From Sphingopyxis sp. JAI108 (GTDB taxonomy: Bacteria > Pseudomonadota > Alphaproteobacteria > Sphingomonadales > Sphingomonadaceae): 64,000 bases of DNA. Position numbers and translations under genes: made by a program. Position 1 is the stretch's first letter. Every line of letters begins with the position of its first letter. Shown here piece by piece: positions 27,949 through 37,831 of this stretch. The notes beneath the pieces are model-generated. The model was not told where the DNA came from and made no database searches. It was given only the letters and a program-made list of their open reading frames with translations. The stretch is taken from contig NZ_JACCCJ010000001.1 in NCBI RefSeq assembly GCF_013410105.1, forward strand, positions 1,116,001 to 1,180,000. The letters are read 5' to 3'.

Positions 27949-28065
27949 TGAGGGAAACTCCCCTGTGGCGAGCTCCGGACGGTCCGGCTCGCATATGGTC
28001 ATGCTAGGCGCGCGATGCTTTCGCGGCGGTGAACCGTTGCTGTCGCAAGGCGAGGCGAGTCCCAT

Positions 28066-28099
28066 GAAAAAGGCCCGCCATCCGGTGGATGACGGGCCT
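28066..28099 (-). terminator. Rho-independent terminator
   Basis: On the minus strand, AGGCCCGTCATCC-ACC-GGATGGCGGGCCT makes a 13-bp stem with one mismatch, followed by TTTTT. It lies downstream of the glycine-zipper protein gene. Confidence 0.82.
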
Positions 28100-28138
28100 T
28101 GGGACCAGTTATAGGTGACCAGACCTATTCCTTGACTC

Positions 28139-28966
28139 TCAGCACACGCAGCGCGGCACCGGCTTGGGTTTCGGCTTCCATTTCTTCTTCGCCACATAGC
28201 GTTTCCGCACCGGGACATTTTCATAATAGGTACGCGTCGATGTCTCGACCGTCTCGGTCACGATCGGCGGTCCGTTGATGATCGTCGTGACGACGACGCC
28301 GGGCGTATAATAACCATAGCTATAACCATAACCGCCATGCCGGTAGGTGGTCGAATAGCCGCTGGGGCCATAACCGCCCTGATAATGGCCGCCTTGATAG
28401 CGAGCGCTGCGGCTCGACCACCATTCGTCGCATTTCCGCTTGTCCGCGGCGCTTCCGACTGCCGAGCCGGCGAGCGCGCCGACTCCGGCGCCGATCAGCG
28501 TGCCCGCGGCGCGGTCGCCGCGCCCGGCAATGCGGTTGCCGGCGATGCCCCCCACGAGCCCGCCGACAACCGCGCCGCCCACTGTGCCCCCCCGGCCACA
28601 GCGGCGTTCCATCTCCGCTTCATAATGCGGGTCGTACCCGCCGCTATAATATGGATCATAGGCAGGTGGCGGCGGATAGCCGGCGCCATACCCCTCTATC
28701 GTGCCCTCGTACCGGCCTTCGTAACGACGTCCGTCGGGCGCTTCGTAAGTGCCGTCCCAGGTACCGGTCCAGCGACCCTCGGCGTCATAGCTGCCATCGA
28801 CGCGGCGATATTCCACCTCGCTCGGCACGCGGTCGGGATAGCCGGTGTAGACGCGTGTATCGGGATCGGCGGGAACGCCATAGTCGAGCGCCGGTTGTTC
28901 GGCGCGCGCATGGCCCGCCAGTAACAACGACCCCGCGGCCAGCCCCAACAACACGAACGTGCGCAT
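28139..28966 (-). CDS. Glycine-zipper 2TM-domain surface protein
   Basis: 275 aa. Signal peptide MRTFVLLGLAAGSLLLAGHARA. A Tyr/Gly/Asp-rich stretch with WTGTWDGTYEAPDGRRYEG repeats follows, then the glycine zipper GGTVGGAVVGGLVGGIAGNRI and GTLIGAGVGALAGSAVG (Rickettsia 17-kDa antigen type), then a Tyr/Gly-rich segment, and a basic tail KPKPKPVPRCVC. This is an envelope protein by family knowledge, with no known activity. Its promoter region contains a TTAA-N7-TTAG site. Its own terminator follows. Confidence 0.82.
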   Translation of the reverse strand: MRTFVLLGLAAGSLLLAGHARAEQPALDYGVPADPDTRVYTGYPDRVPSEVEYRRVDGSYDAEGRWTGTWDGTYEAPDGRRYEGRYEGTIEGYGAGYPPPPAYDPYYSGGYDPHYEAEMERRCGRGGTVGGAVVGGLVGGIAGNRIAGRGDRAAGTLIGAGVGALAGSAVGSAADKRKCDEWWSSRSARYQGGHYQGGYGPSGYSTTYRHGGYGYSYGYYTPGVVVTTIINGPPIVTETVETSTRTYYENVPVRKRYVAKKKWKPKPKPVPRCVC

Positions 28967-29003
28967 GATTTGCTCCCTGTTCCCTCGGCCCGAACCGATT
29001 GGT

Positions 29004-29019
29004 TAACAACTTGTTAGCA
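29004..29019. promoter_or_regulatory. Possible CtrA-type half-conserved site
   Basis: TTAACAACTTGTTAGC matches TTAA-N7-TTAA except for the last base. It lies 38 bp upstream of the glycine-zipper gene start. CtrA is expected in this lineage, but a near-match of this kind occurs by chance in an AT-rich gap. Confidence 0.3.
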
Positions 29020-29080
29020 AAAATGGCGTCTGTTCGCGAATCCGTTAACCGTGAAGTATCTGTCCCGATTTGGGGCGGGT

Positions 29081-29568
29081 TCAGCCGGCGAGTGATGCCG
29101 CTATGCGTGCCACCAGTGCCTCGGCACCCGCCTGATCGGCGGCGGTGAAGCGCGCCGGGAGCGGGCTGTCGAGGTCGAGCACGCCGACCAGCCGGTCGTT
29201 TGCGATTACCGGGACGACAAGCTCGCTACGGCTGTCGGCATCGCACGCGATATGGCCGGGAAAGGCGTGGACATCCTCCACCCGCTGCGTCGCGCGAAGC
29301 CGAGCGGCCGCGCCGCACACGCCCTTGTCGAGCGCGATACGGATGCACGCGGCCTTGCCCTGAAAGGGGCCGAGGACAAGTTCGGTCCCGTCGAAACGAT
29401 AGAAGCCCGCCCAGTTGAGGTCCGGGATCGCCTGCCAGATCAGCGCCGCGATATTCGCCATATTGGCGATGCCGTCGCGCTCGCCCGCAACGAGCGCCGC
29501 GGCGGCGTCGCCCGCCTCGGCCCAGCGTTCGGCGGGATCGCTGGCGGTGAAGGCGAGAGTATAGGACA

Positions 29569-29569
<1 letters not shown>
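29081..29569 (-). CDS. msrC: Free methionine-(R)-sulfoxide reductase (GAF type)
   Basis: 162 aa GAF-domain enzyme that reduces free methionine-R-sulfoxide. Conserved blocks are present: LNWAGFYR, LGPFQGKAACIRIALDKGVCGAAA, VEDVHAFPGHIACDADSRSELVVP. The cysteines in ACIRI, GVCG and IACD are the three of the fRMsr family, the last two being resolving and catalytic. The start ATG shares its A with the TAA of the S9 peptidase gene (TAATG), so the two are coupled. Confidence 0.92.
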
Positions 29570-31728
<2,159 letters not shown>

Positions 31729-31914
31729 GGCAAGGCGACCTCAATCATCCAGGAAATTATCGTGCGCCTGTATGTAAGGATCAGCAAGGGGCGGGCAAGG
31801 GGATTCGATCACCATCCTTACAGGATCGTCGCCGAACCGGACAGCACGCCGGGACGGCGACCGTGCCCGGATCGCCGCCCCGGCTATCGGGGCCCTGCAA
31901 CAGGGGCCCGGACG

Positions 31915-32244
31915 CTATTTGCGGATCGAACTGACCTGGATTTTCTGGTCACGCGTCGCGCTGGCGATCGCCAGATCGGCCTGCGCGGCAGCGACGCGCC
32001 GGGTGTCGCGGCGGCACTCGCGCACGTCGTTCTTTCCTTCGAGGTCATAGTCGGGCGCCGTTCCGCACACCGCGACGACGGCGCGCCAGATCCGGCGGTC
32101 GAGCGCCTTGGTGCCCGCCTCGGTCCTGAGGTCGAGGTCGCCGTGCGCGACGGCGACGCTCGGGTTCGCGGGAATCGCCTGCGCCGATGCGGGCTGGGCT
32201 GCCGAAAGCGTGGCGAAGGCAGCGAGGATCATAAGCTTTTGCAT
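31915..32244 (-). CDS. UrcA family protein
   Basis: 109 aa. Signal peptide MQKLMILAAFATLSAAQPASA, then the UrcA pattern: VAHGDLDLRTEAGTKALDRRI, AVCGTAPDYDLEGKNDVRECRR with the two conserved Cys. UrcA proteins are small periplasmic proteins of sphingomonads and caulobacters, of unknown function. Shine-Dalgarno GGAG is seven bases from ATG 32244. A bulged hairpin with GGGCCC arms (31889-31909) follows the stop. It is divergent from the LysR gene. The 185-bp gap from 31730 to 31914 holds only this hairpin and weak inverted repeats. Confidence 0.87.
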   Translation of the reverse strand: MQKLMILAAFATLSAAQPASAQAIPANPSVAVAHGDLDLRTEAGTKALDRRIWRAVVAVCGTAPDYDLEGKNDVRECRRDTRRVAAAQADLAIASATRDQKIQVSSIRK

Positions 32245-32339
32245 CTTCTGTCTCCATCGTCCGGCTCGGGGAGGAGGGGAGGAAGCCGGTGGAATCGTCA
32301 GATAATCGATCGGCGCGAACGACAGGAGCAACGATGTTG

Positions 32340-32373
32340 CCGCCTCATTCTGCAAAATTGCAGAATGAGGCGG
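32340..32373. promoter_or_regulatory. 34-bp perfect palindrome upstream of LysR gene
   Basis: The 16-base arm CCGCCTCATTCTGCAA is followed by AA and its exact reverse complement, ending 25 bp before the LysR start codon. It is either an operator or a strong hairpin in the mRNA leader. Confidence 0.75.
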
Positions 32374-32398
32374 AGGCGATTATGGCGCACAAGGCGTC

Positions 32399-33280
32399 AT
32401 GTATGATTGGAACGACCTCAAGGCCTTTCTGGCGGTGGCGGAAACGGGCAGTACCTTGTCCGCCGCGCAGGCGCTGCGCGTCAGCCAGACGACCGTGGCC
32501 CGGCGGATCGCCGCACTGGAAGCGGCGACGGGTCTCAACCTGTTCGAGCGAAGGCAGGCGGGCTATACGCTGACCCCGGTGGGCGAAGCGATGCTGGCGA
32601 GCGCGGTGGCCGTCCGCGACGCCGCCGACCGCTTCGGCGAGGCGGCGGGCGCGCGGTCGCGCGATGCAGGCGGCACGGTCAGTCTGACGACGATGGAAAT
32701 CTTCGCGGTGACCATCCTGCCGCCGATCCTCCGTGACCTTCGCGCCGCGCACCCGGCGATCCATATCGATCTCGACACGTCGGACGAACCGCGTGATCTT
32801 GCGGCCGGCGCCGCCGACATCGCGATCCGCAGCAGCAAGCAGCCGACGGGCGCGGGCCTCGTCGGGCGGCGCATCGCGGACAATCCTTGGACGGTCTATT
32901 GCAGCCGCGATTATGCGGACCGGCAAGGCATTCCGCACACGCGCGACGAACTCGCCGCCCATCCCTTCATCGGCGGTGGCGGCGGGGTGTGGGAACCCTA
33001 TCAGGCTTGGCTGCGCCAATATGGGCTCGAGGAGTCGGTCGTGATGCGATATGACACCGCGTCCGGTCTGCTCGCCGGCGTGCGTGCGGGCATGGGCCTC
33101 ACTGTCCTGCCGGCCTTCCTGGCCGACCGCGAAGCCGATCTGATCCGCTGCATCCCGCCAAAGAGCGAAGATACCACGGGGCTGTGGCTGCTCACGCACG
33201 AACGGCTGCGCCACGTCCCCCGCGTGCGGCTGGTCCTCGACTTTCTCGCCGCCGAACTTGCGAAGCTGGGTCGGGGCTAG
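32399..33280 (+). CDS. LysR-family transcriptional regulator
   Basis: 293 aa. N-terminal winged HTH: MYDWNDLKAFLAVAETGSTLSAAQALRVSQTTVARRIAALEAATG (about residues 1-60). The substrate-binding domain begins about residue 88 (GGTVSLTTMEIFAVTILPPIL). The HTH with TTVARRIAALE resembles the group that uses Trp-rich N-termini, MYDWNDL. The effector is unknown. A 34-bp perfect palindrome precedes its start, and UrcA is divergent at 154 bp. The palindrome lies in this gap and could control both genes. Confidence 0.93.
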   Translation: MYDWNDLKAFLAVAETGSTLSAAQALRVSQTTVARRIAALEAATGLNLFERRQAGYTLTPVGEAMLASAVAVRDAADRFGEAAGARSRDAGGTVSLTTMEIFAVTILPPILRDLRAAHPAIHIDLDTSDEPRDLAAGAADIAIRSSKQPTGAGLVGRRIADNPWTVYCSRDYADRQGIPHTRDELAAHPFIGGGGGVWEPYQAWLRQYGLEESVVMRYDTASGLLAGVRAGMGLTVLPAFLADREADLIRCIPPKSEDTTGLWLLTHERLRHVPRVRLVLDFLAAELAKLGRG

Positions 33281-33286
33281 GCGGCC

Positions 33287-33784
33287 TCAGCGCAGCCGCG
33301 CGCATCCCAGCGCCGCCGCGTCGATCGCGGTTGCGGCGCCGCGCAGGCGATAGGTGTCGGCGATCGCGCGGCCATCGCGCGTGCCGCTCTCGACGCTCAT
33401 GCTCGGCGCCGACCGCATCGCCGCGACGATCGCGGCGTCCATGCGGGCGTCGCTCGCCCAGCCGTGCGCGCCGTTGCCGGTCAGGATGAAGCGGCGGCTG
33501 CCGATCGTCAGGCGCAACTCGCGGTGCGGCGCCCGCGCCTTTGACAGTCGGACGTAGAATTGGCCGCGGATGCGCGAGCTGGGCCAATAGCCGACGCTGG
33601 CATAGGCTTTCACTTTCGGTGTGCCTATCGTCGCGGCGGGCGCGGCGAGGGCATAGCAGCGCGGCGTCCCGGGATCGCGGAAGGCGCCCCAGCCGTCGAA
33701 AATGCCGAGCGCGGCGGGAGCGGCGGCAAACGTCGCTCCGGGCGTCGCCGCCGCAATCAGGAAAAGGAGGGCCCGCCGCCGCAT
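33287..33784 (-). CDS. IalB-like secreted protein
   Basis: 165 aa. Signal peptide MRRRALLFLIAAATPGATFA. The mature start LGIFDGWGAFRDPGTPRCYALAAP resembles the invasion-associated locus B fold (DGWxAF...CY). The rest is alternating strands. A single later Cys near the C-terminus (LGCARLR) could pair with the first. Function unknown; IalB-like proteins are periplasmic. ATG 33784 begins the signal peptide. Convergent with the LysR gene, separated by 6 bp. Confidence 0.75.
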   Translation of the reverse strand: MRRRALLFLIAAATPGATFAAAPAALGIFDGWGAFRDPGTPRCYALAAPAATIGTPKVKAYASVGYWPSSRIRGQFYVRLSKARAPHRELRLTIGSRRFILTGNGAHGWASDARMDAAIVAAMRSAPSMSVESGTRDGRAIADTYRLRGAATAIDAAALGCARLR

Positions 33785-33954
33785 CGCGCCTCGTTCGCGC
33801 GATTGCTGCCGCTTTGCAAGCATGGCTTGCACGTCGCGATGCTTGCGTTAAGGAAGGTGGGCATTTTCAGGGGCCAGAATCGGGGCGCGAATCGCCTCCG
33901 ATGGTCTGTCCCTAAGGGACTTCTCCCGCGAAACACAGGGATGGCAGATTTAGA

Positions 33955-35070
33955 ATGAAAGCGACGATCGAACGCGCAGTGTTGTTGAAAAGCCTCGGCC
34001 ACGTCCAGTCGGTGGTCGAGCGGCGCAACACGATCCCGATCCTTTCGAACGTCCTGATCGAAGCCGACGCGTCGGGCCAACTGAAACTGATGGCGACCGA
34101 CCTCGACCTGCAGGTCGTCGAAACGATCGCGGCGAAGGTCGAAACGCCGGGTACGACGACGGTGTCGGCGCACACGCTCTTTGAAATCGCGCGCAAACTG
34201 CCCGAAGGGTCGGAGGTCAGCCTGGCCGCCGCCGAGGGCAAGATGCAGGTCAAGGCCGGCCGCTCGAACTTCAACCTGCCGACGCTGCCGCGCGACGATT
34301 TCCCCGTGATCGCCGAGGGCGACCTGCCGACCAATTTCGAGCTGCCCGTCGCCGAGCTCATCCAGATCATCGACAAGACGCGCTTTGCCATCTCGACCGA
34401 GGAAACGCGCTATTATCTGAACGGCATCTTCTTCCACGTCGCCGACGATGCGAGCGGCCCGGTGCTGAAGGCTGCGGCCACCGACGGCCACCGCCTCGCG
34501 CGCTATACGGTCACGCGCCCCGACGGCGCCGCGTCGATGCCCGACGTCATCGTGCCCCGCAAATGCGTCGGTGAGATCCGCAAGCTGCTCGACGAGGCCG
34601 AGGGCAATGTCGAAATCAGCCTGTCGGCCAGCAAGATCCGTTTCCAGCTCGGCCATGCCGTGCTCACCTCGAAGCTGATCGACGGCACCTTCCCCGATTA
34701 CAGCCGCGTCATCCCGACCGCGAACGACAAGCTGTTGAAGGTCGATCCGAAGAGCCTGTTCCAAGGCGTCGATCGCGTCTCGACGATCGCCAGCGAAAAG
34801 ACCCGCGCGGTCAAGGTCGGGCTCGACAAGGACCGCATCACGCTGAGCGTCACCAGCCCCGAGAACGGGACCGCGGCCGAAGAACTGGCCGCCGCCTATG
34901 ACAGCGAGGCGATGGAGATCGGTTTCAATGCCCGCTATTTGAGCGACATCCTCGGCCAGGTCGATGGCGACAATGTCGAGCTCCACCTCGCCGACGCCAA
35001 CGCCCCGACGCTGATCCGCGAGAGCGAAAAGAGCCCGGCGCTCTATGTGCTGATGCCGATGCGGGTTTGA
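33955..35070 (+). CDS. dnaN: DNA polymerase III subunit beta (sliding clamp)
   Basis: 371 aa, the expected length. Three similar clamp domains are visible. N-terminus MKATIERAVLLKSLGHVQSVVERRNTIPILSNVLIEA, middle NGIFFHV and DGHRLARY, C-terminus SEKSPALYVLMPMRV. It forms the dimeric ring that tethers Pol III to DNA. dnaA and recF are not adjacent here, so the classical dnaA-dnaN-recF order is absent. A GTCCC-TAA-GGGAC palindrome lies 35 bp upstream (33908-33920). Confidence 0.97.
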   Translation: MKATIERAVLLKSLGHVQSVVERRNTIPILSNVLIEADASGQLKLMATDLDLQVVETIAAKVETPGTTTVSAHTLFEIARKLPEGSEVSLAAAEGKMQVKAGRSNFNLPTLPRDDFPVIAEGDLPTNFELPVAELIQIIDKTRFAISTEETRYYLNGIFFHVADDASGPVLKAAATDGHRLARYTVTRPDGAASMPDVIVPRKCVGEIRKLLDEAEGNVEISLSASKIRFQLGHAVLTSKLIDGTFPDYSRVIPTANDKLLKVDPKSLFQGVDRVSTIASEKTRAVKVGLDKDRITLSVTSPENGTAAEELAAAYDSEAMEIGFNARYLSDILGQVDGDNVELHLADANAPTLIRESEKSPALYVLMPMRV

Positions 35071-35088
35071 TCCCGCGCCAGCAGCCCT

Positions 35089-35160
35089 TCATTGCGAGCG
35101 CAGCGAAGCAATCCAGAATGGCGTAAACCGCCCTGGATTGCTTCGCTGCGCTCGCAATGA
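35089..35160. repeat. Dispersed palindrome, family A (copy 2)
   Basis: The 28-bp left arm starting TCATTGCGAGCGCAGCGAAG is matched exactly by the right arm ending CGCTGCGCTCGCAATGA, with a 16-nt loop. It lies between dnaN and the PQQ-type sugar dehydrogenase gene. It can form a strong cruciform or RNA hairpin. Confidence 0.95.
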
Positions 35161-35177
35161 CGATATTTTCTTCGGAC

Positions 35178-36521
35178 TCAACCCGCCTTCGCAACCCGCC
35201 AGATCACCCCGCCGGTATCGTCGGCGACGAGAGCGCTGCCGTCCTTTGCAACCTTGACGTCGGCCGGGCGGCCGCGGGTGGTTTCGCCGTCCTTGCCGAG
35301 GAACTGGTCGAGCAGCGTGACCGGGAGCGCGTCGGCGGGCTTGCCGTTCGCGCCGAACTTGACGAACACGACGTCATAGCCCGTCGCGGGCTCGCGGTTC
35401 CACGATCCGTGGCGCGCGATCAGCGCGCCGTTTGCCCAGCGTTCACCTAGGTCGAGGCCGTCCGTAAAGGTCATGCCGAGCGGAGCGGTGTGCGCGCCGA
35501 GGCCATATTCGGGGCGCTTCACATATTGCCGGCGATCCTCGCCCTCGGGCGCGACGCGCGGGTCGATGAAGCCGCCCCAATAATACCAGGGCCAGCCATA
35601 GAAATCGCCCTCGTCGAGGTCGGTCAGATAGTCGGGGACAAGGTCGCTGCCGAGCATGTCGCGTTCGTTGACGACGGTCCACAGCCGGTCGGAGCCGGGG
35701 TAGAAGGCGAGACCGACGGGGTTGCGGATGCCCGCGGCGAAGGTGCGCATATATTTATTCTCGGGCCGCACCTCGAGCACGCTGGCACGGCGGAACTCGC
35801 GGTTCATGCCCGCTTCGCCGATGTTCGAATCGGCGCCGACGCCGATGTAGAGCCAGCCGTTGGGCGCGGCGGCCAAGCTTTTGGTCCAGTGGCGGTTGGT
35901 TCCCTTGGCGGGCAGATCAACGACCTTCGCCGGCTTGCCGCTCATCTTCGTCTCGCCTTCGGCATAAGGAAAGGCGAGCAGCGCATCGGTGTTGGCGACA
36001 TAGAGCGTGTCGCCGACGAGGGCCATGCCATAGGGCGAGTTTAGGCCGGTGATATAGGCGGTCTTCACCTCGGCCTTGCCGTCGCCATCGGCGTCGCGGA
36101 GCAGGGTGATGCGGTTCGCCGACGGACGGCGTCCCGCGCCGCCCTTGCCCATCAGATTCTTCATCACCGCGCCCTGAACGCCGCCGTCCTTGCGCGGCGG
36201 GCTCTGCGATTCGGCGACGAGTACATCGCCGTTAGGCAGCACCAGCATCGTGCGCGGATGATCGAGACCCTCGGCAAAGCGCGCGACGGTGAGCCCCTGC
36301 GCGACGCGCGGCGCCTGGCCCGCAGCCCAGCTCGTCGCCTCGGGAACGTTGATCGTCGGGAACGTCTCGGTGCGCTGCGAGGCCATCACCGGCACCCGGC
36401 CGCTGAGTTCCGCGGTCGAGAAGCGCGCCACGTCGGGCCGCGACATGATGTAGAGCGTGACGCCGCCAGCGATCAGCAGCAGCAGCAGGGCGAGGGCGGC
36501 ATATTTCAGGAACTTGCGCAT
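35178..36521 (-). CDS. PQQ-dependent sugar dehydrogenase (sorbosone dehydrogenase type)
   Basis: 447 aa. One N-terminal transmembrane helix (YAALALLLLLIAGGVTLYIM) anchors a periplasmic six-bladed propeller. PQQ-type GSDH/L-sorbosone dehydrogenase motifs are visible: GLDHPRTMLVLPNGDVLVAES, LNSPYGMALVGDTLYVA, GIRNPVGLAFYPGSDRLWTVVNERD, APLGMTF. It oxidises an aldose or related sugar; the substrate is unknown. It is monocistronic. The 171-bp gap upstream has the TTAACC-rich stretch 36570-36610, with no recognisable box. Confidence 0.88.
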   Translation of the reverse strand: MRKFLKYAALALLLLLIAGGVTLYIMSRPDVARFSTAELSGRVPVMASQRTETFPTINVPEATSWAAGQAPRVAQGLTVARFAEGLDHPRTMLVLPNGDVLVAESQSPPRKDGGVQGAVMKNLMGKGGAGRRPSANRITLLRDADGDGKAEVKTAYITGLNSPYGMALVGDTLYVANTDALLAFPYAEGETKMSGKPAKVVDLPAKGTNRHWTKSLAAAPNGWLYIGVGADSNIGEAGMNREFRRASVLEVRPENKYMRTFAAGIRNPVGLAFYPGSDRLWTVVNERDMLGSDLVPDYLTDLDEGDFYGWPWYYWGGFIDPRVAPEGEDRRQYVKRPEYGLGAHTAPLGMTFTDGLDLGERWANGALIARHGSWNREPATGYDVVFVKFGANGKPADALPVTLLDQFLGKDGETTRGRPADVKVAKDGSALVADDTGGVIWRVAKAG

Positions 36522-36692
36522 GCGGCCTGTCTACACGGGCGGCGCGCGGCGTCAAAGGGGTTGCGAAGGCGGGTTAAGGGTTAACCGGCGACGGCTTGCG
36601 ATTAACCTTACCCGATCGTTCATCACGGTTGGGAACGGGGCGGTGAGGCGCGGCGCGTAGGAGGGGAGTCCAAGTAACGGACCAGGAAGCCG

Positions 36693-36908
36693 ATGTTTCT
36701 GCCAGCACCCTTTCTTTCTGATCGCGCCGCGGTCGAGGATGCCCATGCGCTGATCATGATGCATGGCGAGGAAGCCGGGTTCGCGGCAGCGGCGCGCGCA
36801 GAGCAGTATCGCGCGCTCGGCAATCACGTCCATTTCGCGCGCTGGCGCCAGATCGAGCGACTGATCACCTATTTGTCGGTCGAGGATGTCCTCGACACGG
36901 TGCATTAG
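36693..36908 (+). CDS. Small conserved protein (DUF6961-like)
   Basis: 71 aa: DRAAVEDAHALIMMHGEEAGFAAAARAEQYRALGNHVHFARWRQIERLI. It is an all-helical soluble protein. AGGAAG lies just ahead of ATG 36693. The pattern of His-Gly early, a heptad-like middle, and FARWRQIERL at the end resembles small sphingomonad proteins I recall as DUF6961; this is not certain. It stands alone, and ends three bases before the stop of the convergent argC. Confidence 0.68.
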   Translation: MFLPAPFLSDRAAVEDAHALIMMHGEEAGFAAAARAEQYRALGNHVHFARWRQIERLITYLSVEDVLDTVH

Positions 36909-36911
36909 GGT

Positions 36912-37829
36912 TTACAGCCGCAGGCCCGCAGTTTCGGGCAATCCCGCCATGATGTTGAGATTCTGGACGCAGGCGCCGCTTGCGCCCTTGCCAAGATTGT
37001 CGAGCCGCGCGACGAGGCGCAACTGCCGGCCCGCAGGATCGGCGAATACGGTCAGTTCCATCCGGTCGGTCGCCTCGTCATGCTTGCCGAGCAGCAGTTC
37101 GCTCTCGTCGCCGCGCCGCACGGTCACCAATTCGGATCCGTCGAAATGCGCGGTGAGGGTGTCGAGGACCGCGTCGGCGGCCGGCGCGTCGAAGCTCAGC
37201 GGCACCTCGACGAGCATCCCGCGATAGACGGGGACGACGGCCGGCGCGAATAGCGGCGGATGCGCCAGACCCGCGCCCTTTTGCATCTCGGGCACATGCT
37301 TGTGATCGAGCGACAGGCCGTAGCTGCGGAAGCCAAGGTCGGGTTCGGCCTCGAACCGCGCGATCAGATCCTTGCCGCCGCCCGAATAGCCCGACACGGC
37401 ATTGATGCTGAGCCGGGCGTCGGCGGAAACAATGCCCGTCGCGACCAGCGGCGCGACGAGCGCGAGGAAGCCGGTCGGATAGCAGCCGGGGTTGCTGACG
37501 CGCGTGGAGGCGGCGATCGCTGCGCGCTGCCCGGCGTTCAGTTCGGGAAAGCCGTAAGCCCAGCCGGCGGCGACGCGATGCGCGGTCGATGCGTCGATGA
37601 CCTTCGTGCGATCGTTTCCGATCATCGCCACCGCTTCGCGCGCCGCGTCGTCGGGCAGGCAGAGGATGACGAAATCGGCCTCGTTCAGCGCTTCGCGCCG
37701 CGCAGCGGCATCCTTGCGGCGTGCCTCGTCAAGCGCGATCAGCGAAAATTCGCTCCGCCCGGCGAGGCGCTCGGCGATTTCGAGGCCCGTCGTTCCCGCC
37801 GCGCCGTCGATGAAAACCGTCTGTGTCAT
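36912..37829 (-). CDS. argC: N-acetyl-gamma-glutamyl-phosphate reductase (type II)
   Basis: 305 aa, the short type II form. Reduces N-acetylglutamyl phosphate to the semialdehyde in arginine synthesis. The NADP site is IDGAAGTTGLEI, the catalytic Cys in SNPGCYPTGF, and HKHVPEMQ has a conserved His. It starts 2 bp after the stop of the C40 peptidase gene, so it is the last gene of a three-gene minus-strand run (M17 peptidase, C40 peptidase, argC). Confidence 0.94.
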   Translation of the reverse strand: MTQTVFIDGAAGTTGLEIAERLAGRSEFSLIALDEARRKDAAARREALNEADFVILCLPDDAAREAVAMIGNDRTKVIDASTAHRVAAGWAYGFPELNAGQRAAIAASTRVSNPGCYPTGFLALVAPLVATGIVSADARLSINAVSGYSGGGKDLIARFEAEPDLGFRSYGLSLDHKHVPEMQKGAGLAHPPLFAPAVVPVYRGMLVEVPLSFDAPAADAVLDTLTAHFDGSELVTVRRGDESELLLGKHDEATDRMELTVFADPAGRQLRLVARLDNLGKGASGACVQNLNIMAGLPETAGLRL

Positions 37830-37831
37830 GA

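Noticed and set aside
33908..33920. GTCCC-TAA-GGGAC palindrome ahead of dnaN as an operator
   Set aside because: Only 5-bp arms; no known dnaN regulator with this site and no second copy seen.
35089..35160. Perfect inverted repeat after dnaN as a Rho-independent terminator
   Set aside because: It lacks a T-tract and has clear sister copies elsewhere, so it is better classed as a dispersed palindrome, though it may still affect RNA ends.
36568..36612. Cluster of TTAACC words upstream of the PQQ-type dehydrogenase gene, possible CtrA sites
   Set aside because: The TTAA words are 3 and over 20 bp apart, not the 7-bp spacing needed.
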